64,000 bases of DNA from Bog-756 sp963727075. GTDB taxonomy: Bacteria > Actinomycetota > Acidimicrobiia > Acidimicrobiales > RAAP-2. Under the pieces are notes generated by a model that was not told the origin of the DNA, did no database searches, and worked only from the letters and a program-made list of their open reading frames with translations. The translations under genes were made by a program, and so were the position numbers. The stretch is taken from the NCBI GenBank assembly GCA_963727075.1, contig CAVSET010000005.1, positions 62,001 through 126,000 on the forward strand. Direction: 5' to 3'. This document shows, in pieces, positions 1-11,362 of the stretch. Position 1 is the first letter of the stretch. Each line of letters begins with the position of its first letter.

Positions 1-1
1 C

Positions 2-696
2 CTCGGCCTGACCCCGACCCCGGCCACCCAGGTGGTGGCCCGGGACCGCCACGCCGAGTACCTCTGGGCCTGTGCCGCGGTGGGGGCCACCATCGAGCTG
101 ATCGCCACCGAGGTCCGCCACATGGCCCGGAGCGAGCTGGGCGAGGCCGAGGAGCCGTTCAAGCCGGGACAGAAGGGGAGCTCGGCGATGCCCCACAAGC
201 GCAACCCCATCCTCTCCGAGCGCCTGTGCGGCCTGGCCCGGGTGCTGCGGGGCTACCTCTCGGCCGGCCTGGAGGACGTGGCGCTCTGGCACGAGCGGGA
301 CATCTCCCACAGCTCGGTGGAGCGGGTGGTGCTCCCCGACGCCAGCATGCTGACCCTGTACATGCTGCAGAAGGCCCGGGGCCTGGTCGAGGGCCTGGTC
401 ATCCACCCCGAACGGGCGCTGGCCACCCTGACCGAGGGCAGCCACGGCCTGGTGTTCAGTCAGTCCGTCCTGCTGGCCCTGGTCAGCGGGGGGCTCGAGC
501 CGCGACGCCGCCTACCGGATCGTCCAGCGGGACGCCCGGACCGCCTGGTCCGAGGGACGGTCGTTCCGCCGGGTGCTCGACGAGGATCCCGAGGTCACCC
601 TGTCGCCCGAGGCCCTCGACGCCGCCTTCGACCTGTCCCGAACGCTTGCGCCACGTCCACCGATTCACCGACGCCCTGGAGGAGCTCGCCCCGTGA
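2..696 (+). CDS. purB: adenylosuccinate lyase, 3' part (frameshifted)
   Basis: C-terminal part of adenylosuccinate lyase, which makes fumarate and AMP from adenylosuccinate and also cleaves SAICAR in purine synthesis. The 5' end lies outside the window. The superfamily signature GSSAMPHKRNP is clear near positions 178-210, and the downstream helices follow the family. The reading frame breaks twice: an extra base near 497 (ctc-G-agc, before RDAAYRIVQ) and another near 645 (before RHVHRFTDALEELAP). Removing one base at each site gives a continuous protein ending at 696. The stop overlaps the purC start by 4 nt (GTGA). The identity is secure; the frameshifts are more likely sequence errors than a dead gene, because the coding character is intact on both sides. 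Confidence 0.93.
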   Translation, partial: RPDPDPGHPGGGPGPPRRVPLGLCRGGGHHRADRHRGPPHGPERAGRGRGAVQAGTEGELGDAPQAQPHPLRAPVRPGPGAAGLPLGRPGGRGALARAGHLPQLGGAGGAPRRQHADPVHAAEGPGPGRGPGHPPRTGAGHPDRGQPRPGVQSVRPAGPGQRGARAATPPTGSSSGTPGPPGPRDGRSAGCSTRIPRSPCRPRPSTPPSTCPERLRHVHRFTDALEELAP

Positions 697-1602
697 CCAC
701 TGCATCGACCCCTGACCCGCTCGACCTGCTCCAGTCCGGGAAGGTACGGGAGCTCTACGACGCCGGTGGGGACCGGCTGTTGATGGTGGCCTCCGACCGA
801 ATCTCGGCCTTCGACGTGGTCATGGTCGAGCCCATCCCCGACAAGGGCCGGGTGCTCACGGCCATGACCGCCTACTGGTTGGAGGAGCTCGCCGACCTGG
901 CGCCCAACCACCTGATCAGTGCCGATGTGGCCGACTTCCCGGACGGGGCCGCCGCCCTCCCCGGTGGGCTGCGGGTACCTGGCCGGCCGCTCGATGCTCG
1001 TCCACCGGGCCGAGATGCTCGACATCGAGTGCATCGTGCGCGGCTACCTGGCCGGATCGGCCTTCAAGGAGTACGAGAAGGAGGGCACGGTCCACGGGAT
1101 GGCCATGCCCCCCGGGCTGCGTCACGCCGACCGCCTGCCCGAGCCCATCTTCACCCCCTCGACCAAGGCCACCGAGGGCCACGACCTCAACATCGGGATG
1201 GCCGAGGCCATCGACCTCGTGGGCAAGGAGGCCGCCGAGGCCGCCTCGGCCCTGTGCCTGGCCGCCTACTCGAGGGCCGCGGCCCGGGCCGAGTCCCAGG
1301 GCATCGTCATCTGCGACACCAAGTTCGAGCTCGGGTTCATCGACGGGACCCTGTCCATCTGTGACGAGGTCCTCACCCCGGATTCGTCCCGCTTCTGGCC
1401 GGCCGAGGACTGTGCCCCGGGAACCAACCCGCCCTCGTTCGACAAGCAGCGACTCCGGGACTGGCTGGAGGCACAGCCCTGGGACAAGCAGCCGCCGCCC
1501 CCGGCCCTGCCCGACGAGGTCGTGTCGGCCACGTCGGCCCTGTACACCGAGTCCTACGAGCGGGTCTGCGGTCGGCGTCTGGACGACTGGTACGGTGCCT
1601 GA
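693..1602 (+). CDS. purC: SAICAR synthetase (frameshifted once)
   Basis: Phosphoribosylaminoimidazole-succinocarboxamide synthase joins aspartate to CAIR with ATP. The GTG start at 693 overlaps the purB stop. The N-terminal part shows GKVRELYD and VASDRISAFDVV, the nucleotide-binding region. The rest has FKEYEKEGTVHG, DTKFELGFIDG and DEVLTPDSSRFW, all typical of the family. One extra base in the run gcggg near 973-975 moves the frame; without it LRYLAGRSMLVHRAEML reads through. Total length is about 300 residues, normal for the bacterial enzyme. It lies in a co-directional purB-purC-purS-purQ run with almost no gaps, so it is probably co-transcribed with them. Confidence 0.95.
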
Positions 1603-1604
1603 GC

Positions 1605-1908
1605 ATGGCCCGATCGGCACACCTCCCGGCACGCTTCTCGGTGCTGGTCGAGGTCCGGCTGCGTGAGGGCATCGCCGATCCGCAGGGGGCCACCATCGAA
1701 CGGGCCCTGCCGGCCCTGGGTCTGGGCGGGGTCAGCGGGGTGCGGGCCGGGAAGTCGTTCCGCTTCGACATCGCCGCCGACGACGAGGCCGTCGGCCCTG
1801 GCCCAGGCCACCGTGGTGGCCGACCGGCTGCTGGCCAACCCGGTCATCGAGGAGTCCTCGGTGACCGTGAGCCCGGCGGTGGCCGGGGCGGTGGGGTCGA
1901 GCGCCTGA
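1605..1908 (+). CDS. purS: FGAM synthase small subunit PurS (frameshifted once)
   Basis: PurS is the roughly 80-100 residue structural subunit that bridges PurQ and PurL in the three-part FGAM synthase of Gram-positive bacteria. The protein starts MARSAHLPARFSVLVEVRLR and has the family pattern of a short alpha/beta protein ending VIEESSVTVSPAV. An extra G at about 1791 (gcc-G-tcg) breaks the frame after FRFDIAADDEA; removing it restores SALAQATVVADRLLANP. The ATG lies 2 nt after the purC stop, and the TGA overlaps the purQ ATG by 1 nt (TGATG). Position and length support the call as much as the sequence does. Confidence 0.88.
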
Positions 1909-2609
1909 TGGCCGCCCGGGTCGGCGTGGTGATGTTCCCGGGGACCAACTGCGAGCACGACGCCGTCCTGGCCCTCCAGCGCCTGGGGGCCTCGGCCGAG
2001 CTGGTGTGGCACGGCGACACCGCGGTGGCCGGCTACGACGCCCTGGTGCTGCCCGGCGGCTTCGCCCACGGCGACTACCTCCGGCCCGGGGCCATCGCCC
2101 GCTTCTCGCCGATCATGGAGGCGGTGGGCCGGTTCGCCGCCGCCGGCGGCCCGGTGGTGGGGATCTGCAACGGCTTCCAGGTGCTGACCGAGGCCGGTCT
2201 GCTGCCCGGGGCCCTCCAGAAGAACCGGGGCCTCCGCTTCCTGTGCACCACGGTCACCGTGCGGGTGGAGTCCTCGGCGTCGGTGCTGACCGACGGGGTG
2301 CCGGTCGGCACCGAGCTGGCCATCCCCATCAATCACTTCGAGGGCAACTACACCTGTGACGACCGCACCCTGGCCCGGCTCCGCGACGAGGGCCGGGTGG
2401 TGCTCCGCTACGTGGACAATCCCAACGGATCGGTCGACGGCATCGCCGGGGTGTGCAACGAGGCCGGCAACGTGGTCGGCCTCATGCCCCACCCCGAGCG
2501 GGCGTCGGACCCGCTGCTGGGCTCGGTGGACGGCATCGTCCTGCTGTCGGCCCTGGTCGGGTCGGCGCAGCCGGGGGTCGGGGCGCACGCCACGGCCACG
2601 GTGGCCTGA
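1908..2609 (+). CDS. purQ: FGAM synthase glutaminase subunit PurQ
   Basis: Class I glutamine amidotransferase of 233 residues that supplies ammonia to PurL for formylglycinamidine ribotide synthesis. The sequence shows VMFPGTNCEHD at the N-terminus, the oxyanion strand LPGGFAHGDYLRPGA, the nucleophile in VGICNGFQVL (Cys near residue 87), and the His-Glu pair in MPHPERASDPLLGS near the C-terminus. The frame is intact. The start overlaps the purS stop by 1 nt, so the two are probably translationally coupled. purL follows about 1.2 kb later, after a gene on the opposite strand, so the three FGAM synthase subunits are not strictly contiguous. Confidence 0.96.
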   Translation: MAARVGVVMFPGTNCEHDAVLALQRLGASAELVWHGDTAVAGYDALVLPGGFAHGDYLRPGAIARFSPIMEAVGRFAAAGGPVVGICNGFQVLTEAGLLPGALQKNRGLRFLCTTVTVRVESSASVLTDGVPVGTELAIPINHFEGNYTCDDRTLARLRDEGRVVLRYVDNPNGSVDGIAGVCNEAGNVVGLMPHPERASDPLLGSVDGIVLLSALVGSAQPGVGAHATATVA

Positions 2610-2628
2610 GTCGGCCGGCCCCGCCCCT

Positions 2629-2660
2629 TCGGTCCGGTCACCGCGGCCGTTCGGGACCGA
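2629..2660. terminator. candidate bidirectional hairpin after purQ
   Basis: The convergent gap between purQ and the basic protein gene holds an inverted repeat with 7-bp arms (TCGGTCC at 2629-2635, GGACCGA at 2654-2660) and an 18-nt loop. No T-run follows, as is common in high-GC actinobacteria. It is a plausible shared terminator from its position only. Confidence 0.35.
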
Positions 2661-2675
2661 GGCGCGGCGGGCCCG

Positions 2676-3107
2676 TCAGCTGCGGGTGCGGGGGATCTTG
2701 GCCTGCTGGAGCACCGAGGCGCTGACCCCCACGGCCCGCCAGGCCGAGTACGAGATGCCCTTGCGCTCCCCGTAGACCCGGGCCACCTTGATGAAGCTCT
2801 TCTCCAGGGCGGCCAGGTCCACCGTCTCCCCGGTGTGGGAGAGCTCGGACTCGAGGCGCTGGCGCTCCTCGATCAGGTGCAGCCGGGACAGCGGATCGGC
2901 GGTGGCCAAGGAGTTGTCGATGGCGTAGAGGCGCTTGCGGATCGACTCGGGTGTCCGCTTGCGGCCCCGTCGGGGCTTGGTGGACTCCAGGGCCTCGAGG
3001 TAGCGGCGTACGATGCGTCCCTCCTCCCGGCCCTTGGCCAATGCGGCCTTGTGGTCCTCGGACATGGGCGTTTTTTTGCGCGATTTTGCGGGGGTCGGAG
3101 CTGCCAT
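2676..3107 (-). CDS. conserved actinobacterial basic protein, function unknown
   Basis: A 143-residue lysine/arginine-rich protein. The chosen start gives MAAPTPAKSRKKTPMSEDHK; a second possible start is the internal MSEDHK. The N-terminal third is basic and helical (EGRIVRRYLEALESTKPRRG, then RKRTPESIRKRLYAID). The middle looks like a coiled helix pair with many Glu/Arg residues. The end, GISYSAWRAVGVSASVLQQA, resembles a small helical DNA-binding tail. I recall closely similar proteins of unknown function in many actinobacteria, but no established role. It sits between purQ and purL on the opposite strand. A nucleoid- or nucleic-acid-binding role is only an inference from charge and the tail. 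Confidence 0.8.
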   Translation of the reverse strand: MAAPTPAKSRKKTPMSEDHKAALAKGREEGRIVRRYLEALESTKPRRGRKRTPESIRKRLYAIDNSLATADPLSRLHLIEERQRLESELSHTGETVDLAALEKSFIKVARVYGERKGISYSAWRAVGVSASVLQQAKIPRTRS

Positions 3108-3771
3108 GGCCAGAGCATCCCAGAGAATTCCATAGAACGCAACCCGCCGGGAGCGGTGGGGGCCCATAGGTTCAAATCACTCCGGCGATTCTCCACCCAG
3201 TCGACATCCCGGTCGGGACATGGTCCCAAAACCCCGTACCCGCTTTGCAGCTCAATCGGAGCCACACCGTCCGCCATTGGGGCCAGATCGGCGGCCGGCC
3301 GGGTCCGCCATTGACGGGGATCTGCTCTCCAGCGCGGCTTCCCCGCCTCCATGCGGGCTGGATGGAGCACGGGACACCGGGCCCCGGGCACAAATGGGGC
3401 GCTCTGTTGAATCGCTTCTTTTGTCAGACTTCCAGGGCCGATGATCGCCTAAGGATCGGGAATCAGTCGGCAATGCGCTGCCCGGAGAGTGCTCGGGAAA
3501 GCGGTGGGTCCACCGTGGGCGATCTACCGCTCGCATCCAGTCCGCCGCGGTCTCCGATTGCCGCGTGTGACTGCGTCCAATCCCCAACGGCCCGGCTGTA
3601 TCGGAGCGCCGAGGGCCGGCCGTCGATGTCATGGTCCCGGGCGGGGCCACCGCGCTGCCGGAGCGGCGGGCGGGGGTCCGACGGCCAGTCGGGCGGCCCC
3701 GCGCCGCCGGGTACGCTCGGGGCCGCGGGCGGTGCCGCCGCCAACCGCAGGACCAGGAGCCAAGAGAGCAC
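3108..3771. other. 664-bp gap upstream of purL, no gene recognised
   Basis: Long open frames cross this stretch on both strands, but none has a family-like sequence or a convincing start. The purL GTG at 3772 is preceded by an AGGAGC Shine-Dalgarno-like sequence at 3755-3760. The stretch is noticeably less uniformly GC-rich than its neighbours, which fits a regulatory region for purL and for the gene on the opposite strand. I see no riboswitch or tRNA fold. Confidence 0.5.
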
Positions 3772-6069
<2,298 letters not shown>

Positions 6070-6108
6070 CCCGGACCGGGCACCGGCGGTTCGCGGGTCA
6101 CGGCGGGG

Positions 6109-6135
6109 CCGACGGTCGACCGCCCCCGGCGTCGG
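6109..6135. terminator. candidate hairpin between convergent purL and PHP gene
   Basis: Inverted repeat CCGACG (6109-6114) and CGTCGG (6130-6135) in the short convergent gap after purL. It could terminate from either side. Arms are only 6 bp and no T-tract is seen, so the support is weak. Confidence 0.3.
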
Positions 6136-6138
6136 AGC

Positions 6139-6989
6139 TCAGCCCGTCGGCCGGCGGGACTCGAGCAGTCCGAGCACCTTGTCCGGCACCTTCAGGTCGC
6201 CCTGTCCGGTGCCCACCCGGAGGTCGGGCTTGATGGTGCCGTGGTGGTCCGAGCCGCCGGTGGCCACCAGGTCGAACCGCCGGGCCAGGTGGCCGAGCTC
6301 GGTGCGCTGCCGCGGGGAGTACCGCCCGTAGACGGCCTCGATCCCGCCGAAGCCGGCACTCGGCCAGCTCGCCCACCACCCGGGCCAGCTCGGGCCCCTC
6401 GAGCCCCAGGCTGTAGGGATGGGCCAGGACGGCCACGCCGCCCGAGTCCCGAGCCAGCGCGGCCACCTCGGCCCCGGACAGCCGGGCCTTGGGCACGTAG
6501 GCCGGACGGCCGTTGGCCAGGTAGCGGTCGAAGGCGTCGTCGATCGACTCGGCGGCGCCCGCCTCGACCAGGGCGGCGGCGAAGTGGGGCCGGCCGACAC
6601 CGCTCCTCGCCGCCGGCCACGGCCACCACCTGCTCGTAGGTGACGGGGAGACCCAGTTGGGCCAGGCGCTCCGCCAGGGCCAGGTTCCGGTCGCGGCGGT
6701 CCCGGCGGAGGCGGCCCAGCTCCGCGTGGAGGGGCCCGCCGTCCTCCTCCACGAAGTACACCAGGACGTGCATGCCGCCGGAGGCGACCGGCCGGCACGA
6801 GACCTCGCACCCGGGCACGAAGGTGATCCCGAGCTCGTCGGCCCGGCGGCGGGCCGGCCCGATGCCGGCCAACGAGTCGTGGTCGGTGAGGGCCAGGGCG
6901 CTGCACCCCGCCTCGGCGGCCAGCTCCACCACGTGTCCGGGCGAGTCGCTCCCGTCCGAGACGGTGGAGTGGGTGTGCAGGTCGATCAC
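6139..6989 (-). CDS. PHP-domain metal-dependent phosphoesterase (frameshifted)
   Basis: A PHP (polymerase and histidinol phosphatase) family hydrolase of the TrpH/YciV type, which acts on nucleotide or RNA 5' phosphates in characterised relatives. The GTG start at 6989 opens with IDLHTHSTVSDGSDSP, giving the first metal-binding His residues. ALALTDHDSLAG and FVPGCEVSC follow, then GGVAVLAHPYSLG, and GGSDHHGTIKPDL near the end; together these make the expected metal site. The frame breaks after VAVAGGEE and again after GELAECR, each consistent with one extra base. About 285 residues when repaired. It is convergent with purL and faces away from purF. The exact substrate is unknown. Confidence 0.85.
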
Positions 6990-7241
6990 ACCGGTCGACG
7001 CTACCGGGAGCGCCGGCCCGGAGACGGTGCGCCAACGTCCCGGGAGGTCGAACCGAACGGCCCGCGGTCCCGGCCTTCTGCGAACTCCGTGGTCCACCCG
7101 GTCGCCCCGGTCGATGGGACCCGCGGGGGAGCCCGCTCGGCCGGATGCCGGACCGTCGCCCGGCCCCACTAGTCTGGAGTGGCACGGTGAGGTGATTGTG
7201 TGGCCTAATCGTGGCGAAGGACGAGCCCGACGACCCCCGGT

Positions 7242-8750
7242 GTGTGCGGTGACCAACCGATGATGGAGGCCAAGGAAGCGTGCGGAGTCTTCGGGGTCTA
7301 CGCCCCGGGGCGCCCGGTGGCACACCTGACCTTCGACGGCCTCTACGCCCTCCAGCACCGCGGGCAGGAGTCGGCCGGCATGGCCGTCAGCGACGGCGAC
7401 GTCATCACCGTGATGAAGGACATGGGTCTGGTCACGACGGTGTTCGACGAGCGGAAGCTGTCCGGCCTGCGGGGCCACATGGCCATCGGGCACACCCGCT
7501 ACTCCACGGCCGGCTCCAGCGACTGGATCCACGCCCAGCCGGTCTACCGGGCGGTGGGCCGGGCCGGGTTCGCCCTGGGCCACAACGGCAACCTGACCAA
7601 CACCGTCGAGCTGGGCGAGGCGGCCGGCATGCTGCCGGGACTGGTGTCCTCGGACAGCGACCTGGTGGCCGAGCTGCTGGGCCAGGCCTTCCCTCCCGAG
7701 CAGCCCGGACGGACCCCGGCCGAGACCGGTGACGACCTCGAGCACGCGCTCCTCAAGGTGCTGCCGAAGGTGGAGGGTGCCTTCTCCTTCGTCCTCCTCG
7801 ACTCGGACCGGCTGATCGGGGTCCGCGATCCCAACGGCTTCCGTCCGCTGTGCCTCGGCCGGCTGGAGGCCACCGAGGAGTTCGAGCAGGGTTGGGTGCT
7901 GGCCTCGGAGTCGCCGGCCCTCGACGTGATCGGGGCCACGTTCATCCGCGAGCTGGAGCCCGGCGAGATGGTGGTCATCGACGGCAAGGAGGTGCGATCG
8001 GAGCGTCCCTTCCCGGCCGACCGGCTCGATCCCAAGCTCTGCATCTTCGAGTTCGTCTACTTCGCCAGGCCCGACACCAGGCTGTACGGGAACGAGGTGC
8101 ACGGCGCCCGCCGACGGATGGGGCAGCTGTTGGCCACCCAGGCCCCGGTCCCCGCCGATCTGGTGATGGGCGTGCCCGACTCGGGCGTCCCCGCCGCCGA
8201 GGGCTACGCGGTGGAGTCGGGCATCCCCTACGGGCAGGGGCTGGTCAAGAACCGCTACATCGGCCGGACCTTCATCGCCCCCACCCAGGCCGAGCGGGCC
8301 AACGGGGTCCGCCGCAAGCTCAACCCGTTACGCGAGAACATCACCGGCAAGCGGGTCATCGTGGTCGACGACTCCATCGTCCGGGGAACGACCACCCGGG
8401 CCATGGTCACGATGCTCCGCGAGTCGGGCGCCGTCGAGGTCCACCTCCGGATCTCCTCACCGCCGTTCCGCTGGCCGTGCTACTACGGGATCGACACCCC
8501 GGACCGCACCGAGCTGCTGGCCTCCATCAAGACCCTCGACGAGATCGTCGAGTTCCTCGACGTGGACTCGCTCGAGTACCTCACCCTCGACCATCTGGTG
8601 CAGGCCATCGACGCTCCCGGCGCCGGATTCTGCGACGCCTGCCTGACCGGGGTCTACCCGGTGCCGGTGCCGGTCCAGTTCACCGAACGGGCCTCCCTCA
8701 CCGGCGTCGCCGACCCCTCGCTCTCCGGCGTGGCCGGCACCCCGGCGTGA
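7242..8750 (+). CDS. purF: amidophosphoribosyltransferase
   Basis: PurF catalyses the committed step of purine synthesis, making phosphoribosylamine from PRPP and glutamine. The N-terminal glutaminase domain has the processed nucleophile in EACGVFGVYAPG, then YALQHRGQESAGMAVSDG and GHTRYSTAGSSDWIHAQP. The C-terminal phosphoribosyltransferase domain has the PRPP loop VIVVDDSIVRGTTTRAM. A conserved Cys-containing end (FCDACLTGVYPVP) fits the Fe-S type enzyme. The ORF is intact at about 500 residues. The start could be the GTG at 7242 or the ATG at 7260; either leaves a short propeptide before the catalytic Cys. The stop overlaps the purM GTG by 4 nt. Confidence 0.96.
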   Translation: MCGDQPMMEAKEACGVFGVYAPGRPVAHLTFDGLYALQHRGQESAGMAVSDGDVITVMKDMGLVTTVFDERKLSGLRGHMAIGHTRYSTAGSSDWIHAQPVYRAVGRAGFALGHNGNLTNTVELGEAAGMLPGLVSSDSDLVAELLGQAFPPEQPGRTPAETGDDLEHALLKVLPKVEGAFSFVLLDSDRLIGVRDPNGFRPLCLGRLEATEEFEQGWVLASESPALDVIGATFIRELEPGEMVVIDGKEVRSERPFPADRLDPKLCIFEFVYFARPDTRLYGNEVHGARRRMGQLLATQAPVPADLVMGVPDSGVPAAEGYAVESGIPYGQGLVKNRYIGRTFIAPTQAERANGVRRKLNPLRENITGKRVIVVDDSIVRGTTTRAMVTMLRESGAVEVHLRISSPPFRWPCYYGIDTPDRTELLASIKTLDEIVEFLDVDSLEYLTLDHLVQAIDAPGAGFCDACLTGVYPVPVPVQFTERASLTGVADPSLSGVAGTPA

Positions 8751-9892
8751 CCGGGTCCGCCCCGGACCCCCTGACCCGACCGATCCACGCCGACCCCGAA
8801 CCGGCCACCTACGCGGCGGCCGGGGTGGACATCGGCGCCGGGGAGCGGGCGGTCGAGCTGATCGGGCCCATGGTGGCCGCCACCCTCCGCCCCGAGGTGC
8901 TCGGCGGCCTCGGCGACTTCGGCGGGCTGTTCGAACTGGACCCGGACCGTCACTACCACCAGCCGGTCCTGGTGGCCGGCACCGACGGGGTGGGGACCAA
9001 GGCGCTCGTGGCCCAGGCCCTCGGCCGGTTCGACACCATCGGGATCGACCTGGTGGCCATGTGCGTGGACGACCTGGTGTGTCAGGGGGCCGAGCCCCTC
9101 TTCTTCCTCGACTACATCTCGTCCGGTGCGGTCGATCCGTCCCGGATGGCGGAGCTGGTGTCCGGGGTGGCCGAGGGGTGCCGGCAGGTCGGGGCCAGCC
9201 TGCTGGGCGGCGAGATGGCCGAGCACGCCGGGGTCATGGAGCCGGGCGAGTTCGACCTGGTGGGGTTCGCGGTCGGGGTGGTCGAACGCCAGGAGATCCT
9301 GGGCCCGGCCCGGGTGCGTGATCGGGACGTGCTGATCGGACTGGCCTCGCCCGGGCTGCGGTGCAACGGCTACACACTGGCCCGGCACGTGCTGTTGGAC
9401 CTCGCCGGGCGCTCCTACGACGCCCCGGCCTGGCCCGGGGCCCCGGTCTCCCTGGCCGACGAGCTGATCCGGCCGTCGGTGCTCTACGCCCCGGCGGTAC
9501 GCGCCGCCGTAGGGGCGGCCGACGTGCACGCCGTGGCCCACATCACCGGCGGGGGGTTCGAGGGAAACCTGCCCCGGGCCCTGCCCGGCGAGGGACTCCG
9601 CGCCGTGCTCGACCGGGAGGCCTGGGAGGTGCCGCCCATCTTCGGGGAGATCCGGCGGTTGGGGAGGGTGGCCGACGACGAGATGGCCCGGGTGTTCAAC
9701 CTGGGTCTCGGGATGGTCATGATGGTGGACCCGGACAGTGCCGACGACGCCCTCGCCGCCGTGCGCGCCGCCGGGATCGAGGCCGCCGTGGTGGGACGGG
9801 TGGACGAGGGCCGACGGGGTGTCGAGTTCACGGGGGCCCCCTTCTGGTCCGAGGGATCGGCCGGAACCGACCGGCCGGTTGCGCCCGGATGA
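8747..9892 (+). CDS. purM: AIR synthase
   Basis: Phosphoribosylformylglycinamidine cyclo-ligase, 381 residues, closes the imidazole ring with ATP. Motifs seen: AAGVDIGAGERAVELI, GTDGVGTKALVAQ (phosphate-binding), IDLVAMCVDDLVCQGAEPLF, SLLGGEMAEHAGVM, GLASPGLRCNGYTLAR and HITGGGFEGNLPRALP. The GTG start overlaps the purF stop (GTGA), and its own TGA overlaps the following pyrE ATG (ATGA). purF-purM-pyrE therefore form one coupled unit. No frameshift is seen. The C-terminus is slightly longer than usual. Confidence 0.96.
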   Translation: MTGSAPDPLTRPIHADPEPATYAAAGVDIGAGERAVELIGPMVAATLRPEVLGGLGDFGGLFELDPDRHYHQPVLVAGTDGVGTKALVAQALGRFDTIGIDLVAMCVDDLVCQGAEPLFFLDYISSGAVDPSRMAELVSGVAEGCRQVGASLLGGEMAEHAGVMEPGEFDLVGFAVGVVERQEILGPARVRDRDVLIGLASPGLRCNGYTLARHVLLDLAGRSYDAPAWPGAPVSLADELIRPSVLYAPAVRAAVGAADVHAVAHITGGGFEGNLPRALPGEGLRAVLDREAWEVPPIFGEIRRLGRVADDEMARVFNLGLGMVMMVDPDSADDALAAVRAAGIEAAVVGRVDEGRRGVEFTGAPFWSEGSAGTDRPVAPG

Positions 9893-10458
9893 GCGGCGGT
9901 CTGCCCGCCACCCAGTTCGAGGCGCTGCGGGCCCATCTGCTGGAGCACTCGGTCAAACGGGGTGACTTCACGCTCAAGTCCGGACGCAAGAGCTCCTGGT
10001 TCATCGACTCGAAGCAGACGGTGTGCCGCCCCGAGGCCATGGTGCTGGTGGCCGACGGCGTGCTCTCCGTCATACCGCCCGAGGTGGACGCCATCGGTGG
10101 GCTGACCATGGGCGCCGACCCGGTGGCCTTCGTGACCGCCGGGGTGGCGGCCACCCGGGGCCGGCGCCTCAAGGCGTTCAGCGTGCGCAAGGAGGCCAAG
10201 GACCACGGCGGTGGCGGCCGGATCGCCGGTGCGCTCGATCCCGGGGACCGGGTGGTCATCACCGAGGACACGGTGACCCGGGGCACGTCGCTGCTCGAGG
10301 CGGCCCACGCCGTCATGGCCGTCGGGGCGGTGCCGGTCCTGTTGGTGGCCGTGGTGGACCGCGGCGGCACCGTCGAGGGCATGGCCGGGGCCGAGGGCCT
10401 CCCGTTCCGGGCCCTCCTCACCGCCCCCGACCTCGGCTTCGACTACGAGGGGACCTGA
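9889..10458 (+). CDS. pyrE: orotate phosphoribosyltransferase
   Basis: A 189-residue type I phosphoribosyltransferase that converts orotate to OMP with PRPP in pyrimidine synthesis. It shows GDFTLKSGRKSSWFIDSK at the N-terminus, IGGLTMGADPVAFVTA, the catalytic flexible-loop region FSVRKEAKDHGGGG (the Lys-rich loop contributed to the partner subunit), and the PRPP motif VVITEDTVTRGTSLLEA. The order fits PyrE rather than adenine phosphoribosyltransferase. It is translationally coupled to purM, so purine and pyrimidine steps sharing PRPP are produced together. Confidence 0.93.
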   Translation: MSGGLPATQFEALRAHLLEHSVKRGDFTLKSGRKSSWFIDSKQTVCRPEAMVLVADGVLSVIPPEVDAIGGLTMGADPVAFVTAGVAATRGRRLKAFSVRKEAKDHGGGGRIAGALDPGDRVVITEDTVTRGTSLLEAAHAVMAVGAVPVLLVAVVDRGGTVEGMAGAEGLPFRALLTAPDLGFDYEGT

Positions 10459-10459
10459 G

Positions 10460-10560
10460 CCCGGGTCCCTCGCCCTCGACACGGCGGACCTCGAAGACGT
10501 CGCTGGGGCAGACGTCGACGCAGTGGCGCTTTCCCTCGCACCGCTCACCCGGACGATCCG
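10460..10560 (-). pseudogene. possible ferredoxin remnant
   Basis: On the minus strand, between the end of pyrE and the PadR gene, a short stretch reads ERCEGKRHCVDVCPSDVFEV, which has the C-x5-C-x3-CP-x2-VFE pattern of a bacterial 4Fe-4S ferredoxin. The frame then runs into pyrE without the second cysteine cluster, and upstream there is no start with a ribosome-binding site. It could be the stump of a ferredoxin gene cut by a rearrangement, or a chance match in a high-GC frame. Short length keeps confidence low. Confidence 0.35.
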
Positions 10561-10607
10561 GGCGGGCGGCGGCCCGTCGCCGCCCGGTCAGCCGATCGGA
10601 CGCCCGG

Positions 10608-11303
10608 TCACGCGCCGTGGGCCGGCTCGGTGTCGTCGGTGGCCGGGGTGCCGTCGGCGAGCACCAGGTAGATGCGACGCCGGGTGTCGGCCAGGATCTC
10701 GCCCACGGACTTCACCTGGCTCTCGCTGCCGGCCCGGCCCACCTGCATGGTGGCCGCCGCGACCTCGACCATGAGACCCCGGAGGTCGACCAGGGAGCGG
10801 TCGGCCCCCCGGGCGGCCCGCTCCCATGGCTTCGGGCCGTCACCCGCGGCCTCGGCCTCGGTGCGTCCCTCGGCGGTCAGGCTGAAGACCCGGCGACCCT
10901 CGTTCTTGTCCGCGGTGAGCAGACCCTGGTCCTCCATGGCCTGGAGGGTGGGGTAGACCGAGCCGGGGCTGGGACGCCAGACGCCCCCGCTGCGCTCGGT
11001 GAGCTCGGTGATGATCTGGTAGCCGTGCATCGGCTCCTCGGCCAGAAGGGCGAGGATCGCCGCTCGGACGTCACCCCGTCCCCGCTTCGGCCCCCGGCCG
11101 AACATGGCCGGGCCGAAGCCGGGCCCGAACCCTCCATGGCGCCCGCCGCCGGGCCCGAACCCGTCGCCCCGTCCCCGGCCACGGCCGCCGCCCCTTCCCC
11201 GGGGGGCACCGCCGAACCGGTCGTACCGGTCCCGGGTCCCGGGGAACTCCGGCCCCGGTCGGGGGCCAGCGGCGGCGTTGTCGAATCGCTTGTGTCCATG
11301 CAT
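10608..11303 (-). CDS. PadR-family transcriptional regulator with Gly/Arg-rich N-terminus
   Basis: 231-residue regulator. Residues about 30-75 form a low-complexity Gly-Arg-Phe-Pro segment (RGRGGGRGRGRGDGFGPGGG and neighbours). A PadR winged helix follows: GDVRAAILALLAEEPMHGYQ, then SGGVWRPSPGSVYPTLQAME and GRRVFSLTAEG. The C-terminal helices are the usual dimerisation arm. PadR proteins repress neighbouring genes, often their own, and respond to small molecules. The upstream region holds overlapping AT-rich palindromes that may be its operator. The Gly/Arg-rich N-terminus is common in some actinobacterial PadR proteins; its role is unclear. Confidence 0.9.
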   Translation of the reverse strand: MHGHKRFDNAAAGPRPGPEFPGTRDRYDRFGGAPRGRGGGRGRGRGDGFGPGGGRHGGFGPGFGPAMFGRGPKRGRGDVRAAILALLAEEPMHGYQIITELTERSGGVWRPSPGSVYPTLQAMEDQGLLTADKNEGRRVFSLTAEGRTEAEAAGDGPKPWERAARGADRSLVDLRGLMVEVAAATMQVGRAGSESQVKSVGEILADTRRRIYLVLADGTPATDDTEPAHGA

Positions 11304-11362
11304 GAGCTGTCGCTCCTTCGGTTGGATCGGGCCGGCGCGGTGCCGGTCCGGATGTCTGTCGG

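Noticed and set aside
3160..3200. tRNA T-arm-like ggttcaaatc sequence
   Set aside because: No acceptor, D- or anticodon arms could be drawn around it.
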